Part shown: piece by piece, positions 47,144-57,646 of the stretch | Numbering within the stretch: position 1 is the stretch's first letter | Layout of the letters: each line of letters opens with the position of its first letter | Assembly (NCBI GenBank): GCA_030849465.1 | Contig: JARVLF010000004.1 | Coordinates: 124,001-188,000, forward strand | Length of the DNA stretch: 64,000 nucleotides | Source: Moesziomyces globuligerus | Lineage: Eukaryota > Basidiomycota > Ustilaginomycetes > Ustilaginales > Ustilaginaceae | Reading direction: 5' to 3' | Notes under the pieces: generated by a model | The model's database searches: none | Told to the model about the DNA's origin: nothing | What the model saw: the letters and a program-made list of their open reading frames with translations, nothing else | Position numbers and translations under genes: made by a program

Positions 47144-47660
47144 GGTGGCGATGCGTGCGCAAGGGGACTGCGCAAGAGATGGTAGTGTGCATCGCAGGAA
47201 GGGCTCAGTTGGATTGCAGGTCCAAATTCGATCCAACCGGTTTCGGATGTCGGAAATCGCGTCTTCGTAATCCCGACTTTCGGCCGGCTCGGAAAAGGAA
47301 GAAAGCGCTTCGAAGAGCTGCACAAGGGTTGGACCCTGAACGCACGCACCTGTCACAGCTCCACTCGTACCTTCAGTACAATGACTTTGCGCACTGTCCT
47401 CCTCCGATCATCCGCTGTGTCCACGCACCTCCCGTAGCAGCACGGCCGAGCAACTCTTAACGCGAGAGGATACAGCCGCGCTCATATCCAGCCACCCCCG
47501 TCTCCGTTCGGACATGCGCGCTGCTGCCCCGGGCGCAGGGCCGCAGCTTCATTTGGCAAAGTCAATCGCACGGCATGCGCAGACTGCGTTCGCTTGAACG
47601 AGCGTCGTTCACAGGATCACCTCACTTGCGGAACTGCCAGCGCTTTTCAAACCCTCCTTC
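47144..47660. promoter_or_regulatory. Divergent promoter region of CWC21 and Dicer
   Basis: 517 bp between two outward-reading genes. No repeat or strong motif cluster was recognised. Confidence 0.5.
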
Positions 47661-50600
47661 ATGCACTCCGACATGGACACACGCGCACGAGGTGCAGCAT
47701 CGCCCCTCCTTTCCGATCCCGCAGCACCCGCGTCCGCACTCTCGCTTCCGCACTCGACGCTTTCGTACGATGAACCCACGGAACAGGTCCCACTTCCAGC
47801 AGGCGCCGACAAAATACCTATAATAGCTCGGGTGTCCGACTGGCTCCACGATGTCCATCTTCATCCATCGACTCCCCCTCCGCAGCCCCCGTCATTCGAC
47901 ACTGTCCCAACGGGGGATCTCCCACCGTCTTCTCTCCCAGCTCAGCCAACTCACCATTCTGAACGCTCAGCTTCATCGGACACCATGGCAAAGCGCGGTC
48001 GAGAGCTCGATGCATCGCTCGACGCCTCGCCCGATGCCCAAGATGTCGCCCTAGCATCCGTTCCCGATAAGCCTCCTCTCGGTCAAGACGATGGCACACG
48101 CAAGAGACGCAGGATCATCGAGCACATCGCTGCCAAGACCGCCGTCGATCCGTCGGACCAGCTGCTCACCGAGCAGCTCGCCTTTGTCCCGCGCTCCTAC
48201 CAGCTCGAGCTCGCCGAGATCGCCAAGGCCGGCAACGTGCTCGTCTGCCTCGACACGGGCAGCGGTAAGACGCTCATCTCGGTCCTCCTCCTCCAGCACA
48301 TTCACCAGCAAGCCCCCCTCGCTGCTCCACCCTCGCTGCCCGCAAAGCCACGCAAGGTGTCGTTCTTCCTCGTCAACCTCGTGCCGCTCGTCCATCAGCA
48401 GTCGAGCGTGATCGCCGGCAACTCGGACCTCGCCGTCGGCAAGCTCTACGGCGAGCTCAAGGAGGCCACGCGCAGCAGCCGCAACCGCCTCGTCGTCGAC
48501 AACTGGCACGCACCCCAGTGGTCCGCGCTGCTCCAGTCGCACCAGGTCGTCGTCGCTACCGCGCAGTGCTTCCTCGACGCCCTCATCCACGGCTTCATCA
48601 AGATGGACGACCTCAACCTCATCATCTTCGACGAGGTACACCATGCGCTCAAGAATCATCCGTATTTCAGGATCATGAAGTACTACAGGCTCGCGACACC
48701 CGAACAGCGCCCCAAGATTTTCGGTATGACTGCTAGCCCCATCTTCACCAGCACGGGCAGGTTTCACGAAGCAGCACGCTACCTGCAGGAGACCATGGAT
48801 GCGCGTATCCACACGGTCTCCAAGGCCGCCTCACACGACCTCGATAGCGTCAAGCAGAGGCCCGACGAGCTCGTCGTCGAGTTTGATCGCTTCCGCACCG
48901 TGCTCGACGAAGAGACCGGCGTCGAAGACGGAGGCGCCGCTTGGTCGGAACTCTCCGCAGAGATGCTGACCATGTTCTCGCCAGAGGCAGCTATGGACGA
49001 GGCTGAAGGCCTCGATGCGGTGACCAAGCACTTCGAGGAGGAAGTGCGGCCGAAGCTCGAGTACACTATGCGCCATCTGGGCCCGGTCGGATGCGATGTC
49101 TTCTGGCACAGCACGCTGCTCGAGTTCAGGTCCCGCGCCCGCAAGTGGGCCGCCATCACCAAGGAGACGCGCACGCTCGTCAACGATGCCTGGATCGTGG
49201 ATGCCAGCATGCGCGGCCGCAGCGCTGAACACGCCAACGGCGACGCGGCCGCAGACGAGCATCCGGAGCCGGCGCTGCCACTCGGGGCAGCGCATCTGTC
49301 GACGAATAAGGAGTTGAACCGGCGCATCCTACTGCATATGCGCACGCAGCCGGCGCTGTCGGACGTGCTGGCCATCGACGCGCACAACGCATCGCCCAAG
49401 CTGCTGCGCTTCTTGGAGCTGCTCCGTTGCTTCGAGTCGGACGCGGCCGATTTCTGCGCCATCGTCTTTGTCGAGCGCCGCCAGACGGCTACGCTGCTCG
49501 TCGAGCTTATAAAGCGCACAGCCGGGCTAGAGTTCATCCACCCTGAGTTCCTGCTCGGCCACGACAACGGCTCGGCCTCGGGCGGTGCACCTGCCATGGA
49601 CTGGCACGATCAGGTGCAGGTGCTCAATCGCTTCCGCCGCCGCGCGCCTACCAATCTGCTCGTCTCCACTTCGATCGCAGAGGAGGGGCTTGACATCCAA
49701 GCGGCCAACCTGGTGATCCGCTTCGACCTGTTCAACCGGCACATCTCGTTCCTCCAGTCGCGCGGCCGGGCGCGTGCCAGGGGCAGCCGGTTCATCCTCA
49801 TGGCCGAGCGCGAGAACCGCGACCATGCGCAGGTGATCCTGAGCGCGTTCGAGACCGAGGCGAGGCGGAGTCAGTGGCTGGAAAGCATCACTGATGCGGA
49901 CGGCGACGACGATGTGGACGCGATGCTGTGCCACGACTGGGAGCAGCGGCTGCGCATCGAGGCGGACGAGGCACTCGAGACGGCGCCGTGCATCGTTGAG
50001 CCCGAGACCGGCGCGAGGCTCTATCCCGAAGACGCGCCGAGTCTCGTCTCGCACTATGCGGCGACGCTGCACTCGGAATATCTCAAGGACGCCGTGCTGG
50101 CGTACCGCCTGCGGACCACCGAGGTCGCCGGCACCACGCCGCTGTTCGACTGTACGCTCCAGCTGCCGAGTACGGCAGCGGTGCGCAGCGTCGAGAGCGG
50201 CACGTGCTCGTCCAAGAAGGACGCAAAGCGCATGGCCGCGTTTCGCGCCTGCCAGCAGCTCCGCGCGCTCGGTGAGCTCGATGCCTGGCTGATGCCCAGG
50301 CTCGTCGCCGCCACCGTGGCCGCGCGAGACGCAGCGCCCGCCATCAATCCGCACCACAAGGCGTGGCGCGGCACCGGCCTGCCGATCCACGTGCCCGTCA
50401 AGAAGCTGGACGGATGGGCCCGGTTCGGTGCCCAGCCTCGCGTCGAAGCGAGGGAGGTGTTCTATGCGACGTTCCTGCCCATGCACACGTTCGACACCGA
50501 GTGCCAACCTCTGCTGCTGCTGACGCGCGCCCCTCTGCCCAGCACCAACAGACTCGCCCTGTGGCACGCGGCTACGCGCACGATGAAGAACCTCAAGCCC

Positions 50601-53195
50601 GTGCTGCTCGGGATGCTGCCGCAGCTGTCGAGCCAGCATGTCGAGACTGCGACGCGCTTCACCGAGTTCGCCTTCCAGATGCTGAGTCGCAGCGCACCGT
50701 CGGCGCCTCCTGACGAGAGAGACCGGGAGCCGGCGGTGCTGGTGGTGCCTGTGCGTGTGGCGGAGGGGGTGGACGAGGTGACGGCGGCCTCGCAGCTCAC
50801 ATTCGACCTACCTGCGTCGCTTGAGCTCTCGGAGATCGACCTGTCCGACCAAGGTGTCGCTTCGCTTCGAGATGCGGTCCTCATCCGCAAGCATGGCTAT
50901 CCGTCGTACTCGCTGTACCGATTCCAGTCCCTGCGGCGGGACCTTACGCCTCTTTCGCCGCTTCGCTCGGACGATGCGTGCGATCCTGCCAGCGCCGCGT
51001 CGCGACGAACGTATCTGTCGCAGCACCTGCAGCGGTATGCCCGGAACCTGGACGCGAAGGCGATCGCCTCGCTCGCCGAGTGCGTGTGCGAGCTTCCGCT
51101 GATCGAAGTCGGTGCGATGGGCAAGCCGGGTGATCTGCTCTCGGCGCCCTCGGTGCGGAACCGGCCTGCGGCGGCCGCGACGAGGATGGTGGTGCCGAGC
51201 TTCTACCGGGTGTATCCGCTGCGGTGCGGCGTGGTGGCGAGTCTGATGGCGGTGCCGTCGGTGGTGACGCGGTACGACCACGTGCTGCTGGCGGCCGACT
51301 GCAACGGCACGCTCTTCGGCGGCCGCTTGGAGCCCGAGCTGGTGCTCGAGGCGCTGGCGAGCCCGGCTGCGCGCTGCGGCTTCGACTACGAGCGGCTCGA
51401 GTTCCTGGGCGATACGTTTCTCAAGCTCGTGGCGACGTCGCATACGTTTACCACGCAGCTCGGCCGGACCGAGGCCGAGCTGCATCTGGCCAACAAGGCG
51501 ATCCTCACCAACGTGCGGCTGCTGCGAGAAGCTAGGCGGCTGAGGCTACAGCGCTGGGCGCTGTTCGCGAGTGCGCAGCTGGTTCCCAAGCGATGGCTGC
51601 CGCCCGTCCAGGCCAGGATGGGGGGTAGGCTGGTGCAGGATGACCGGGACTGCGATGATGCGGAGGCGGACGGGTCGGGCGATGCGGTGGGAGGGGGAGA
51701 GGTGGATGTGATTGCGGAAAAGACGTTGCCGGATGTGGTGGAGGCGTTGATCGGTGCGGCGCTGCTGGGGACGGGAACTTCGGCGGCGCTATTGGTGTGT
51801 CGGGTCTTGGAGCTGATTCCTGCCTCGATCACCAGTCTCGGGGACTTCAACACGCTGCTCGACGGGCTCAAGCTGCAGTCGGTGGACGAAGGGTGGGAGC
51901 GAAGGGTGGACCGAGCTGGGCTCGACCATCTGCAGACGGTGTTTGGCCACAAGTATCGATATCCGCACCTGGGGTTGGAGGCGTTTACGCATCCGTCTCT
52001 GCTCGCGTCTGTGCTGCCATCGTATCAGCGGCTCGAGTTTCTCGGCGATGCGTGGTTGGACTTTTACATTGTCGAGCGCATCTTTGGCGCGCATCCGGAC
52101 CTGAGTCCTGGTGAGCTGACGGCGCTCAAGGGATTGCTGGCTTCGAACACGACGCTGTCGGCGTTGGGGGTTGAGCTGGGGTTGCATCGGTACGTTGCTT
52201 CGGATAGCAGCGTTCTGGCGCGTGCGATCGACGTCTATGCGGAAGAGGTGCAGAAGGCTAAGGAGGTGGAAGCGGAGGGGACGTTTTGGACTGCGGTTGG
52301 GGCGAGGGTACCAAAGGCGGTAGCGGATGTGGTCGAGGCAGGATTTGCCTCTGTGGTGGTGGATTCTGGATTCGACGAGCGCGTGGCGAGGGCGGTGTTC
52401 GAGAGGATCGTCGCGCCGTTTTACGACAGACACTGCTGCTTTGACAAGCTGAAGCTCACGGGGATGCTGCGGTTGGTCCAGTATGTCGGTGCTGTTCTTT
52501 CCGCCGCCAGGGCCAAGAATCCCTCGTGCACCGCTCGCATCGAGGTCCTCACCAACCTCGACCTCGACAGTCTCGACAGCCCTCACCGCCTCGGTGAGGT
52601 TGAGGTAAAGGAGGGGGAGGGAAAGGAGGGGGAGGCAAAGGAGGGGTGGGAGGAGGCACTGCTGAGCGAGCTGCGGATCGAGCTTCGCATCCACAAGACC
52701 GCAGTCGCTGCTCTGGAAACCATCCCGGCCTCGCCAGCTCACCTCGCCAAAGCCACGGCCATCCTCGCCGACCTCGTCCCCACCCGCACGGCGCACAGCG
52801 CCAAGAGCGCTGCGCACGCGACCGACAACAACATCGACGGCACGCGTGGCCATCATGCCGCCATTGACGGTAATGCCGTCAATGGCGGTAATGCCGATGA
52901 TGGAGGTAATAGTGGTGATGGCGATGATGGTGGTAATGCCGTCAATGGTGTTGGTGATGGTGTTGGTGATGGTGATGGTGTTGGTGATGGTGATGGTGTT
53001 GGTGGTGGTGTTGGTGGGGGAGGGGAGGGTGTGGAGGAGGTGGAGCGGGGGTGTATGTTGGTGTCGCAGCTCGCGCGGACGCTGGGGTGGAAGACGCCGG
53101 TCCAGCTTGGCGCTCCTCGGCCACTACTCGCACAGCCTACCCTCGCTAGCCTCGCCGCGCTCGCGCGCACATGCACCTGCACCAGCCCTCGCTAA
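47661..53195 (+). CDS. DCL1: Dicer-like ribonuclease III (1844 aa)
   Basis: This enzyme cuts long dsRNA into small interfering RNAs. The N-terminal 170 residues are disordered. The helicase has motif I DTGSGKT (about 198-204), motif II DEVHH (324-328), STSIAEEGLDI (about 668) and motif VI QSRGRARARG. The dimerisation domain (about 795-885) includes SHYAATLHSEYLKDA and SKKDAKRMAAFRACQQL. No PAZ domain is recognisable in 900-1230. RNase IIIa has YERLEFLGDTFLK (about 1242) and DVVEALIGAAL (about 1357). RNase IIIb has FTHPSLL, YQRLEFLGDAWLDFYI (about 1454) and ADVVEAGFASVVVDSGF (about 1555). All acidic catalytic residues of both domains are present. The C-terminus is an unusual Gly/Asp/Val repeat with no clear dsRBD. 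No Argonaute or RdRP is in the window. Confidence 0.95.
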   Translation: MHSDMDTRARGAASPLLSDPAAPASALSLPHSTLSYDEPTEQVPLPAGADKIPIIARVSDWLHDVHLHPSTPPPQPPSFDTVPTGDLPPSSLPAQPTHHSERSASSDTMAKRGRELDASLDASPDAQDVALASVPDKPPLGQDDGTRKRRRIIEHIAAKTAVDPSDQLLTEQLAFVPRSYQLELAEIAKAGNVLVCLDTGSGKTLISVLLLQHIHQQAPLAAPPSLPAKPRKVSFFLVNLVPLVHQQSSVIAGNSDLAVGKLYGELKEATRSSRNRLVVDNWHAPQWSALLQSHQVVVATAQCFLDALIHGFIKMDDLNLIIFDEVHHALKNHPYFRIMKYYRLATPEQRPKIFGMTASPIFTSTGRFHEAARYLQETMDARIHTVSKAASHDLDSVKQRPDELVVEFDRFRTVLDEETGVEDGGAAWSELSAEMLTMFSPEAAMDEAEGLDAVTKHFEEEVRPKLEYTMRHLGPVGCDVFWHSTLLEFRSRARKWAAITKETRTLVNDAWIVDASMRGRSAEHANGDAAADEHPEPALPLGAAHLSTNKELNRRILLHMRTQPALSDVLAIDAHNASPKLLRFLELLRCFESDAADFCAIVFVERRQTATLLVELIKRTAGLEFIHPEFLLGHDNGSASGGAPAMDWHDQVQVLNRFRRRAPTNLLVSTSIAEEGLDIQAANLVIRFDLFNRHISFLQSRGRARARGSRFILMAERENRDHAQVILSAFETEARRSQWLESITDADGDDDVDAMLCHDWEQRLRIEADEALETAPCIVEPETGARLYPEDAPSLVSHYAATLHSEYLKDAVLAYRLRTTEVAGTTPLFDCTLQLPSTAAVRSVESGTCSSKKDAKRMAAFRACQQLRALGELDAWLMPRLVAATVAARDAAPAINPHHKAWRGTGLPIHVPVKKLDGWARFGAQPRVEAREVFYATFLPMHTFDTECQPLLLLTRAPLPSTNRLALWHAATRTMKNLKPVLLGMLPQLSSQHVETATRFTEFAFQMLSRSAPSAPPDERDREPAVLVVPVRVAEGVDEVTAASQLTFDLPASLELSEIDLSDQGVASLRDAVLIRKHGYPSYSLYRFQSLRRDLTPLSPLRSDDACDPASAASRRTYLSQHLQRYARNLDAKAIASLAECVCELPLIEVGAMGKPGDLLSAPSVRNRPAAAATRMVVPSFYRVYPLRCGVVASLMAVPSVVTRYDHVLLAADCNGTLFGGRLEPELVLEALASPAARCGFDYERLEFLGDTFLKLVATSHTFTTQLGRTEAELHLANKAILTNVRLLREARRLRLQRWALFASAQLVPKRWLPPVQARMGGRLVQDDRDCDDAEADGSGDAVGGGEVDVIAEKTLPDVVEALIGAALLGTGTSAALLVCRVLELIPASITSLGDFNTLLDGLKLQSVDEGWERRVDRAGLDHLQTVFGHKYRYPHLGLEAFTHPSLLASVLPSYQRLEFLGDAWLDFYIVERIFGAHPDLSPGELTALKGLLASNTTLSALGVELGLHRYVASDSSVLARAIDVYAEEVQKAKEVEAEGTFWTAVGARVPKAVADVVEAGFASVVVDSGFDERVARAVFERIVAPFYDRHCCFDKLKLTGMLRLVQYVGAVLSAARAKNPSCTARIEVLTNLDLDSLDSPHRLGEVEVKEGEGKEGEAKEGWEEALLSELRIELRIHKTAVAALETIPASPAHLAKATAILADLVPTRTAHSAKSAAHATDNNIDGTRGHHAAIDGNAVNGGNADDGGNSGDGDDGGNAVNGVGDGVGDGDGVGDGDGVGGGVGGGGEGVEEVERGCMLVSQLARTLGWKTPVQLGAPRPLLAQPTLASLAALARTCTCTSPR
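52860..53025 (+). repeat. Minisatellite in the Dicer C-terminal coding region
   Basis: GGTGATGGT/GGTGTTGGT units (52935-53020) code Gly-Asp-Gly-Val repeats. They are preceded by a 17-bp direct repeat GGTAATGCCGTCAATGG at about 52869 and 52932. The array stays in frame. Confidence 0.85.
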
Positions 53196-53321
53196 CCCCC
53201 TCACCTGCTCCGCCCAACAACCCCTTCGCACTGGCACAACGTCGTCAAGCTCAGCCACTATGCCCGGTCTTGTCTGCTGTATGAGCACATGAGCCCTTTC
53301 ATTGTGCGTGCGTGTGTGTTT

Positions 53322-56027
53322 CTAAGGCTGTGCATCGCTGAACCGCTTGATGGTGGTGTGGAGCGAGTCGGAAGCATCGGTATGCTGGGTATGTTCGGTA
53401 TGTTCGGTATCTGCGGTCTCCTGGGAGTGGGTACGCTGTCTCTCGCCTGCACCACCGACGCAGGCCATGGACCAGCTCGAAGCATGGAGGGCGGGGGCAA
53501 AGAAGAGCGGGGAGCGGACGGAGCGATGCGTGGTGGCCGTCGTGTGGCTGCTGGCACTGTCGCGGTCACTCGACCCCCTCCGCAGCCCCGCCTTGCTCAT
53601 CAGCCTAACGCCCGTCTGTCGCTGCCTCACCTCGTCCACCTCGCCCACTCCCACCCCCGTCGCCACTGCCGTCGCCGTGGTGGGTCGCGAGCTGAACGAG
53701 GCGGGCGTAAACAGCTCGCTCGCCACCGCCTCTGCTGTCGAGTCGACCGCACGCGCGGTGGCAGGCCGCTCCAACCGCCCTGCACCTTGCGCGCGCACCG
53801 ACTCGCGCGGGTCCGCACCGGGCACACCGACGACGCTCGCCGCCAGCATGCCCGCGCCCTTGTTGGGCGCCTCGGGCGCGGTGATCGGCCGTCGGCGTCG
53901 TCGCGGCGCCGGCCTTAGCGAGACACCGAGCCCACCGAGCCCGTCGGCAGCCTCGTGCCCAACCTGCGGACGCACCGCGGCAGCGGGCCGCAGAGCGCCG
54001 AGCGCGCCGATGAGCGGTGCGCCGTCCGCGAATCGCGCATCGTGCATCAGCTCTGGACTGCCCGAGTGCGCGGCGGGATGCGCCGAGAGCTCAAAGTGGC
54101 TGCGGCTGCTGTCGACGCCGCAGCGCCTGCGCGCGGCGAGGAAGGCGTCGGCGAGGCGGAGCTCGGCGATCTCGACGCGCACGCCGTCGCCCTTGTGCAC
54201 GGCGAGCTCGAGCATGGCGCGCTCCGTCTGGCACTCGAGCTTGTCGAACTCGTCCTCGAGCGCGGCGGTGCGCGCGTCGGCGGCGCGCGCGGGCGGCGGC
54301 AGGCTGGCGCGGCTGCCCGCGGCTCCGATGGTGACCCTGTCCGGCATCGTGACGCCGGGCAGAGGCGGCACCTGGCCCTCGATGTAGTCCTGGATCATGA
54401 GCACGCGCTCGTCGAAGCGGTGCGGCTCGAGGCCGACGGGCGGCGGACCGAGGCGTGTGAAGAGCTGCGAGGCGAGCAGCGAGGTGTGTGCGGCTGGCGA
54501 GGCGGTCAGCAGTATGGGGCTGGGCAGGGGCAGACCAGATGCGATGGGTGACGCCGAGCCGGGTCGACGCGAGCCGGGTCGCGAGCCTGGACGGCACGGC
54601 GACGAGCCGGGATCCAAGGTGCTCGAGAGCAAGGCGGGCGAGCGCGCTGCCAGGGCCGAGAAGCGCTTGACGGACGAGTCGGATGCGTGGGCAGATGGAG
54701 TTTGCAGCTGAACGTTGCCAGGCTGCGCATCCGGACGGGAAGCCAGCTCTGCATGATCCATTGCTGCCGCCGTAGCATCGACACTCGGTTTGCCCGGGCG
54801 AGGCTGACTGAGAGTGTGCGCATGACCTGATGAGGAGCCTGCGCTCGCGTCGTTGTCGGAGCTGTAGCTAGATGAGACGCCAGCTGCGGCGTCCGGTCCG
54901 GCGGCGTCTGGCCTCCAGGCCGAAGGAGGGGCGCCCCTGGCGAGCCTGGGCTTGGTGGGCGTCGCGGGAGGATTCGGAGCGATCAGTGTGCTGCTCTCCT
55001 TTGACCGGAGCAACTTGGCGGTCGTGTTGCCGACCGATGCGCTTCGGGATCGCGAGGTGGCTGGTGATTCGGTCAAGGCAGGCGCGGCTGGAGCGGGGGA
55101 ATCCGATGCGCTGATGTCGGCGGTGGATGCGTTTTGTCGTTGGCGGAGCTTGCGAGCGGTGGGTAGGCGCGAGAGCAAGCTGGTTGTTGCGGACGAGGCA
55201 GGCGCCGTGCCAGACGACGGAGAGAGGAGCGAGTCGTGCGCTGTGGTGGAAGTGAAGCTAGCGAAGGATTGGACCGATGCATTGCGGTGGGTGTGAGTGT
55301 AGGGGAAGCGGGAGGCCGAGGTGGCGGCGGTGGAGGGGAGGGTAGCGTAGACGTCTTCGTCGGTCTCGAAGCCCGAGTCGTAGGCTAAGCCGGCGTGGTG
55401 GGAGCGCGACTTTACACGTCGGACCTTGGAGGCGATGCGGCGGCCGAGACTGAGCTTGGAGGCGTGAGGGTCGGACTCGATGGCGAGGGTGGGGGTGGTG
55501 GAAGACTGGAGCATCTCGACCGGATCGAGGCGAGCATGGTCGGCGGATAGGAGCGATGGCCGGGAAGCCGAGGCAGGGTGGATGCGATCTTGGACGCTAG
55601 AAGCCGTTTTTGGACGCGCGAAGCTTTTGGCGGTTGGAGGGGGTTGGGCGCGAGAGCTGGATGCTCTGTGGGAGCGGGAGAGGTCGATGTCGCTGCGGTT
55701 GGCGAGCGTATGCGTGATTGGGTGGGCGGACGGATGGGAAGGGATGGTAGGGGTTGTGGCAGCGGTGAAAGCACGGTATACGGGGGTATCGAATTGGGCG
55801 GGATCGTGGGATGGATCGGGGAGCCTGGATCGGATATGAACTTCGCGGCCTGCTGCTTCGAGGTGGCGCGGATGCCAGCTGATGACGTGTACGTCTGCGG
55901 GGAGGGGCGGGTTGGGGGAGCGAGCGAGCTCGTCCGGGAGCACGACGCATTGTGTCGCACGTTTGGAGTGGAAGATGGAGTTGGAACGGTCGCGATCACG
56001 GCGTCTTGTGAGGAAGCGTAGCGACAT
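53322..56027 (-). CDS. Unknown large disordered protein (901 aa)
   Basis: An intact frame from ATG 56027 with a basic, possibly conserved N-terminus (MSLRFLTRRRDRDRSNSIFH, then CVVLPDELA and DVHVISWHPRHLEAAGREVH). Most of the rest is Ser/Ala/Pro/Thr-rich and disordered. Two better-ordered islands stand out. One is basic (KLSLGRRIASKVRRVKSR) followed by YDSGFETDEDVYATL. The other is a helical stretch at about 545-660 with FDERVLMIQDYIEGQVPPLP, LEDEFDKLECQTERAMLELA and ELRLADAFLAARRR. An HT-rich tail (TEHTEHTQHTDASDSLHT) closes it. No known domain is recognised. It is convergent with Dicer, 126 bp apart. I do not assign a function. Confidence 0.7.
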   Translation of the reverse strand: MSLRFLTRRRDRDRSNSIFHSKRATQCVVLPDELARSPNPPLPADVHVISWHPRHLEAAGREVHIRSRLPDPSHDPAQFDTPVYRAFTAATTPTIPSHPSAHPITHTLANRSDIDLSRSHRASSSRAQPPPTAKSFARPKTASSVQDRIHPASASRPSLLSADHARLDPVEMLQSSTTPTLAIESDPHASKLSLGRRIASKVRRVKSRSHHAGLAYDSGFETDEDVYATLPSTAATSASRFPYTHTHRNASVQSFASFTSTTAHDSLLSPSSGTAPASSATTSLLSRLPTARKLRQRQNASTADISASDSPAPAAPALTESPATSRSRSASVGNTTAKLLRSKESSTLIAPNPPATPTKPRLARGAPPSAWRPDAAGPDAAAGVSSSYSSDNDASAGSSSGHAHTLSQPRPGKPSVDATAAAMDHAELASRPDAQPGNVQLQTPSAHASDSSVKRFSALAARSPALLSSTLDPGSSPCRPGSRPGSRRPGSASPIASGLPLPSPILLTASPAAHTSLLASQLFTRLGPPPVGLEPHRFDERVLMIQDYIEGQVPPLPGVTMPDRVTIGAAGSRASLPPPARAADARTAALEDEFDKLECQTERAMLELAVHKGDGVRVEIAELRLADAFLAARRRCGVDSSRSHFELSAHPAAHSGSPELMHDARFADGAPLIGALGALRPAAAVRPQVGHEAADGLGGLGVSLRPAPRRRRRPITAPEAPNKGAGMLAASVVGVPGADPRESVRAQGAGRLERPATARAVDSTAEAVASELFTPASFSSRPTTATAVATGVGVGEVDEVRQRQTGVRLMSKAGLRRGSSDRDSASSHTTATTHRSVRSPLFFAPALHASSWSMACVGGAGERQRTHSQETADTEHTEHTQHTDASDSLHTTIKRFSDAQP

Positions 56028-56993
56028 TGTGGAGGCTGAGCAACATGGGCGGCGTTTGTTGGCGGAGGCAGTCGAGTGATGGAGTTTGCAACGAGGGGTA
56101 TGGCCGAGCTAGAGCACACCGAGGACGATTAAAGAGACGAACGAGGCAGGTTGGGAGGTGGCTAAAGAGTGTGGCCTGGCAGCATGTGTGGCGGAGGTTG
56201 CGATGCCGCGTTGCGTTGCGTTGCGTTGCGATGCGATGGAGAAAGAAGGGGGGAGAGGGATGAGATGATGGTGAGGAGGCTGGCAAGGGGCAAGCTGGGG
56301 GTTAGGCTAGGCTAGGCTAGGCTAGGCTAGGCTAGGCGTCGAGTGCGCAGAGGGATGCAGGCTTGCAGGCGTAGCATCAGAGGCGTGGGGCGACGTGGCT
56401 GAGTTGGCCAAGCAGCGGAGCGAGCGTGCATGGGCAATCAAACAAATCACGCACGCCTGCAGCGGGGCGAGCTGCTGGCGAGGCGCTTGCATCTCTGCGT
56501 TGGACTGCGCAGAAAGGGCTCGGTGGGGATCCGACGTCTTTTCGGACGCAGAAGCCTAACAAAAGGGTCTTGGGGGGATGGCGCGCAGCCGCGCAGTGCG
56601 AGTGGCGGACTGTGAAAATCCATCCACCGCCTTGCATCTGAGACCGGACAATTTGGCTTCGGGTCGGACCGCCAGCCTTGCATCTGGGAGGGAAGACTTG
56701 ATGCAGAGGAAATCGTCCACCACCGACGCCGGCTTAGCCGAGCCAGCCTACGCGCCTTGTCATGCACGCCCGCCGCCGCCAATCCTGCGCCGGCAAAGTC
56801 CCTTCCGACCCGCGCTAAATCCCTCGTCGCTCTCTCTCGCCATCCAACGCACACACACACACACACACGCCAAACCGATGCCGAATCGATCATCGCTTTT
56901 TTTCGTTTGATAGCAGTATTCGCGCCCCAACGAGCCCAACACGTGCATGCATCGCACGCATCGCACGCATCGCATGCAGTCCCCCAGCATCCG
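56028..56993. other. Upstream region of the unknown 901-aa gene and 3' flank of NOT3/5, with short tandem repeats
   Basis: 966 bp holding (TTGCG)4 at 56211-56230, (TAGGC)7 at 56303-56337 and an AC microsatellite at about 56849-56868. Frames through it have no recognisable content. Confidence 0.5.
56303..56337 (+). repeat. (TAGGC)7 pentanucleotide repeat
   Basis: Seven perfect units in the upstream region of the unknown gene. The unit differs from the TTAGGG fungal telomere repeat and the array is too short to be telomeric. Confidence 0.9.
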
Positions 56994-57646
56994 TTAGTTG
57001 TCTTCCAACCAGCGATACTCGAAGCGGAAGTCGCTCTTCTTGCGCTGGCACCAGCTGCCTTCCCAGTCAAAGTAGACGTACACGCCCTGCTCGTACTCGT
57101 CGGTGATCGCCTGCGGCTCCGAGTGGCGCTGGAACCACGTGAGGTACTGCTTGTGGAAGCGCCAGCTCTGCTTCTTGAGCTCCTTGGCCGCCAGGTACTG
57201 GTGGTACGTCCCCTGCTGGTAGTAGAAGATGTAGAAGAGCGTGTCCACGTCAAACTTGGCGTACACCGCCGGATTGTCAAACACGCTCGCCGGCGTCTGC
57301 GGATAGTAGCTCGGCGTCGGCAGCGGATTCTTGGCCACGTAGTACTTGGGCTTGTCCGAGTCCACCGCCTCGGGCACATTGATAAACGACGACTCGAGCG
57401 ACTTGTGCACCAGCCCCACGTTGGCCTCCCGCTCCACCGACTTTTGCTTGGCAGACTCAAACGAAGACACCAGATCCGTCAGCGACGTCGGCAGCCGCGC
57501 CTCCGTACCCGCCTCCCTCTGCGCCGCCGCCTGCTGCGCCGCCGTCCCCGCTCCGCCCCCCGCAGGCTGCACCACGCTCGCCGCCGCAGAGCTCGCCGCA
57601 AGCTGCGCAGGCTCAAAGCCAGACGTGCCCGTGCCCGTGCCCGTGC

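Noticed and set aside
56303..56337. TAGGC array as a telomere or telomere relic
   Set aside because: Only 35 bp, a unit not used by fungi, and flanked on both sides by ordinary genes.
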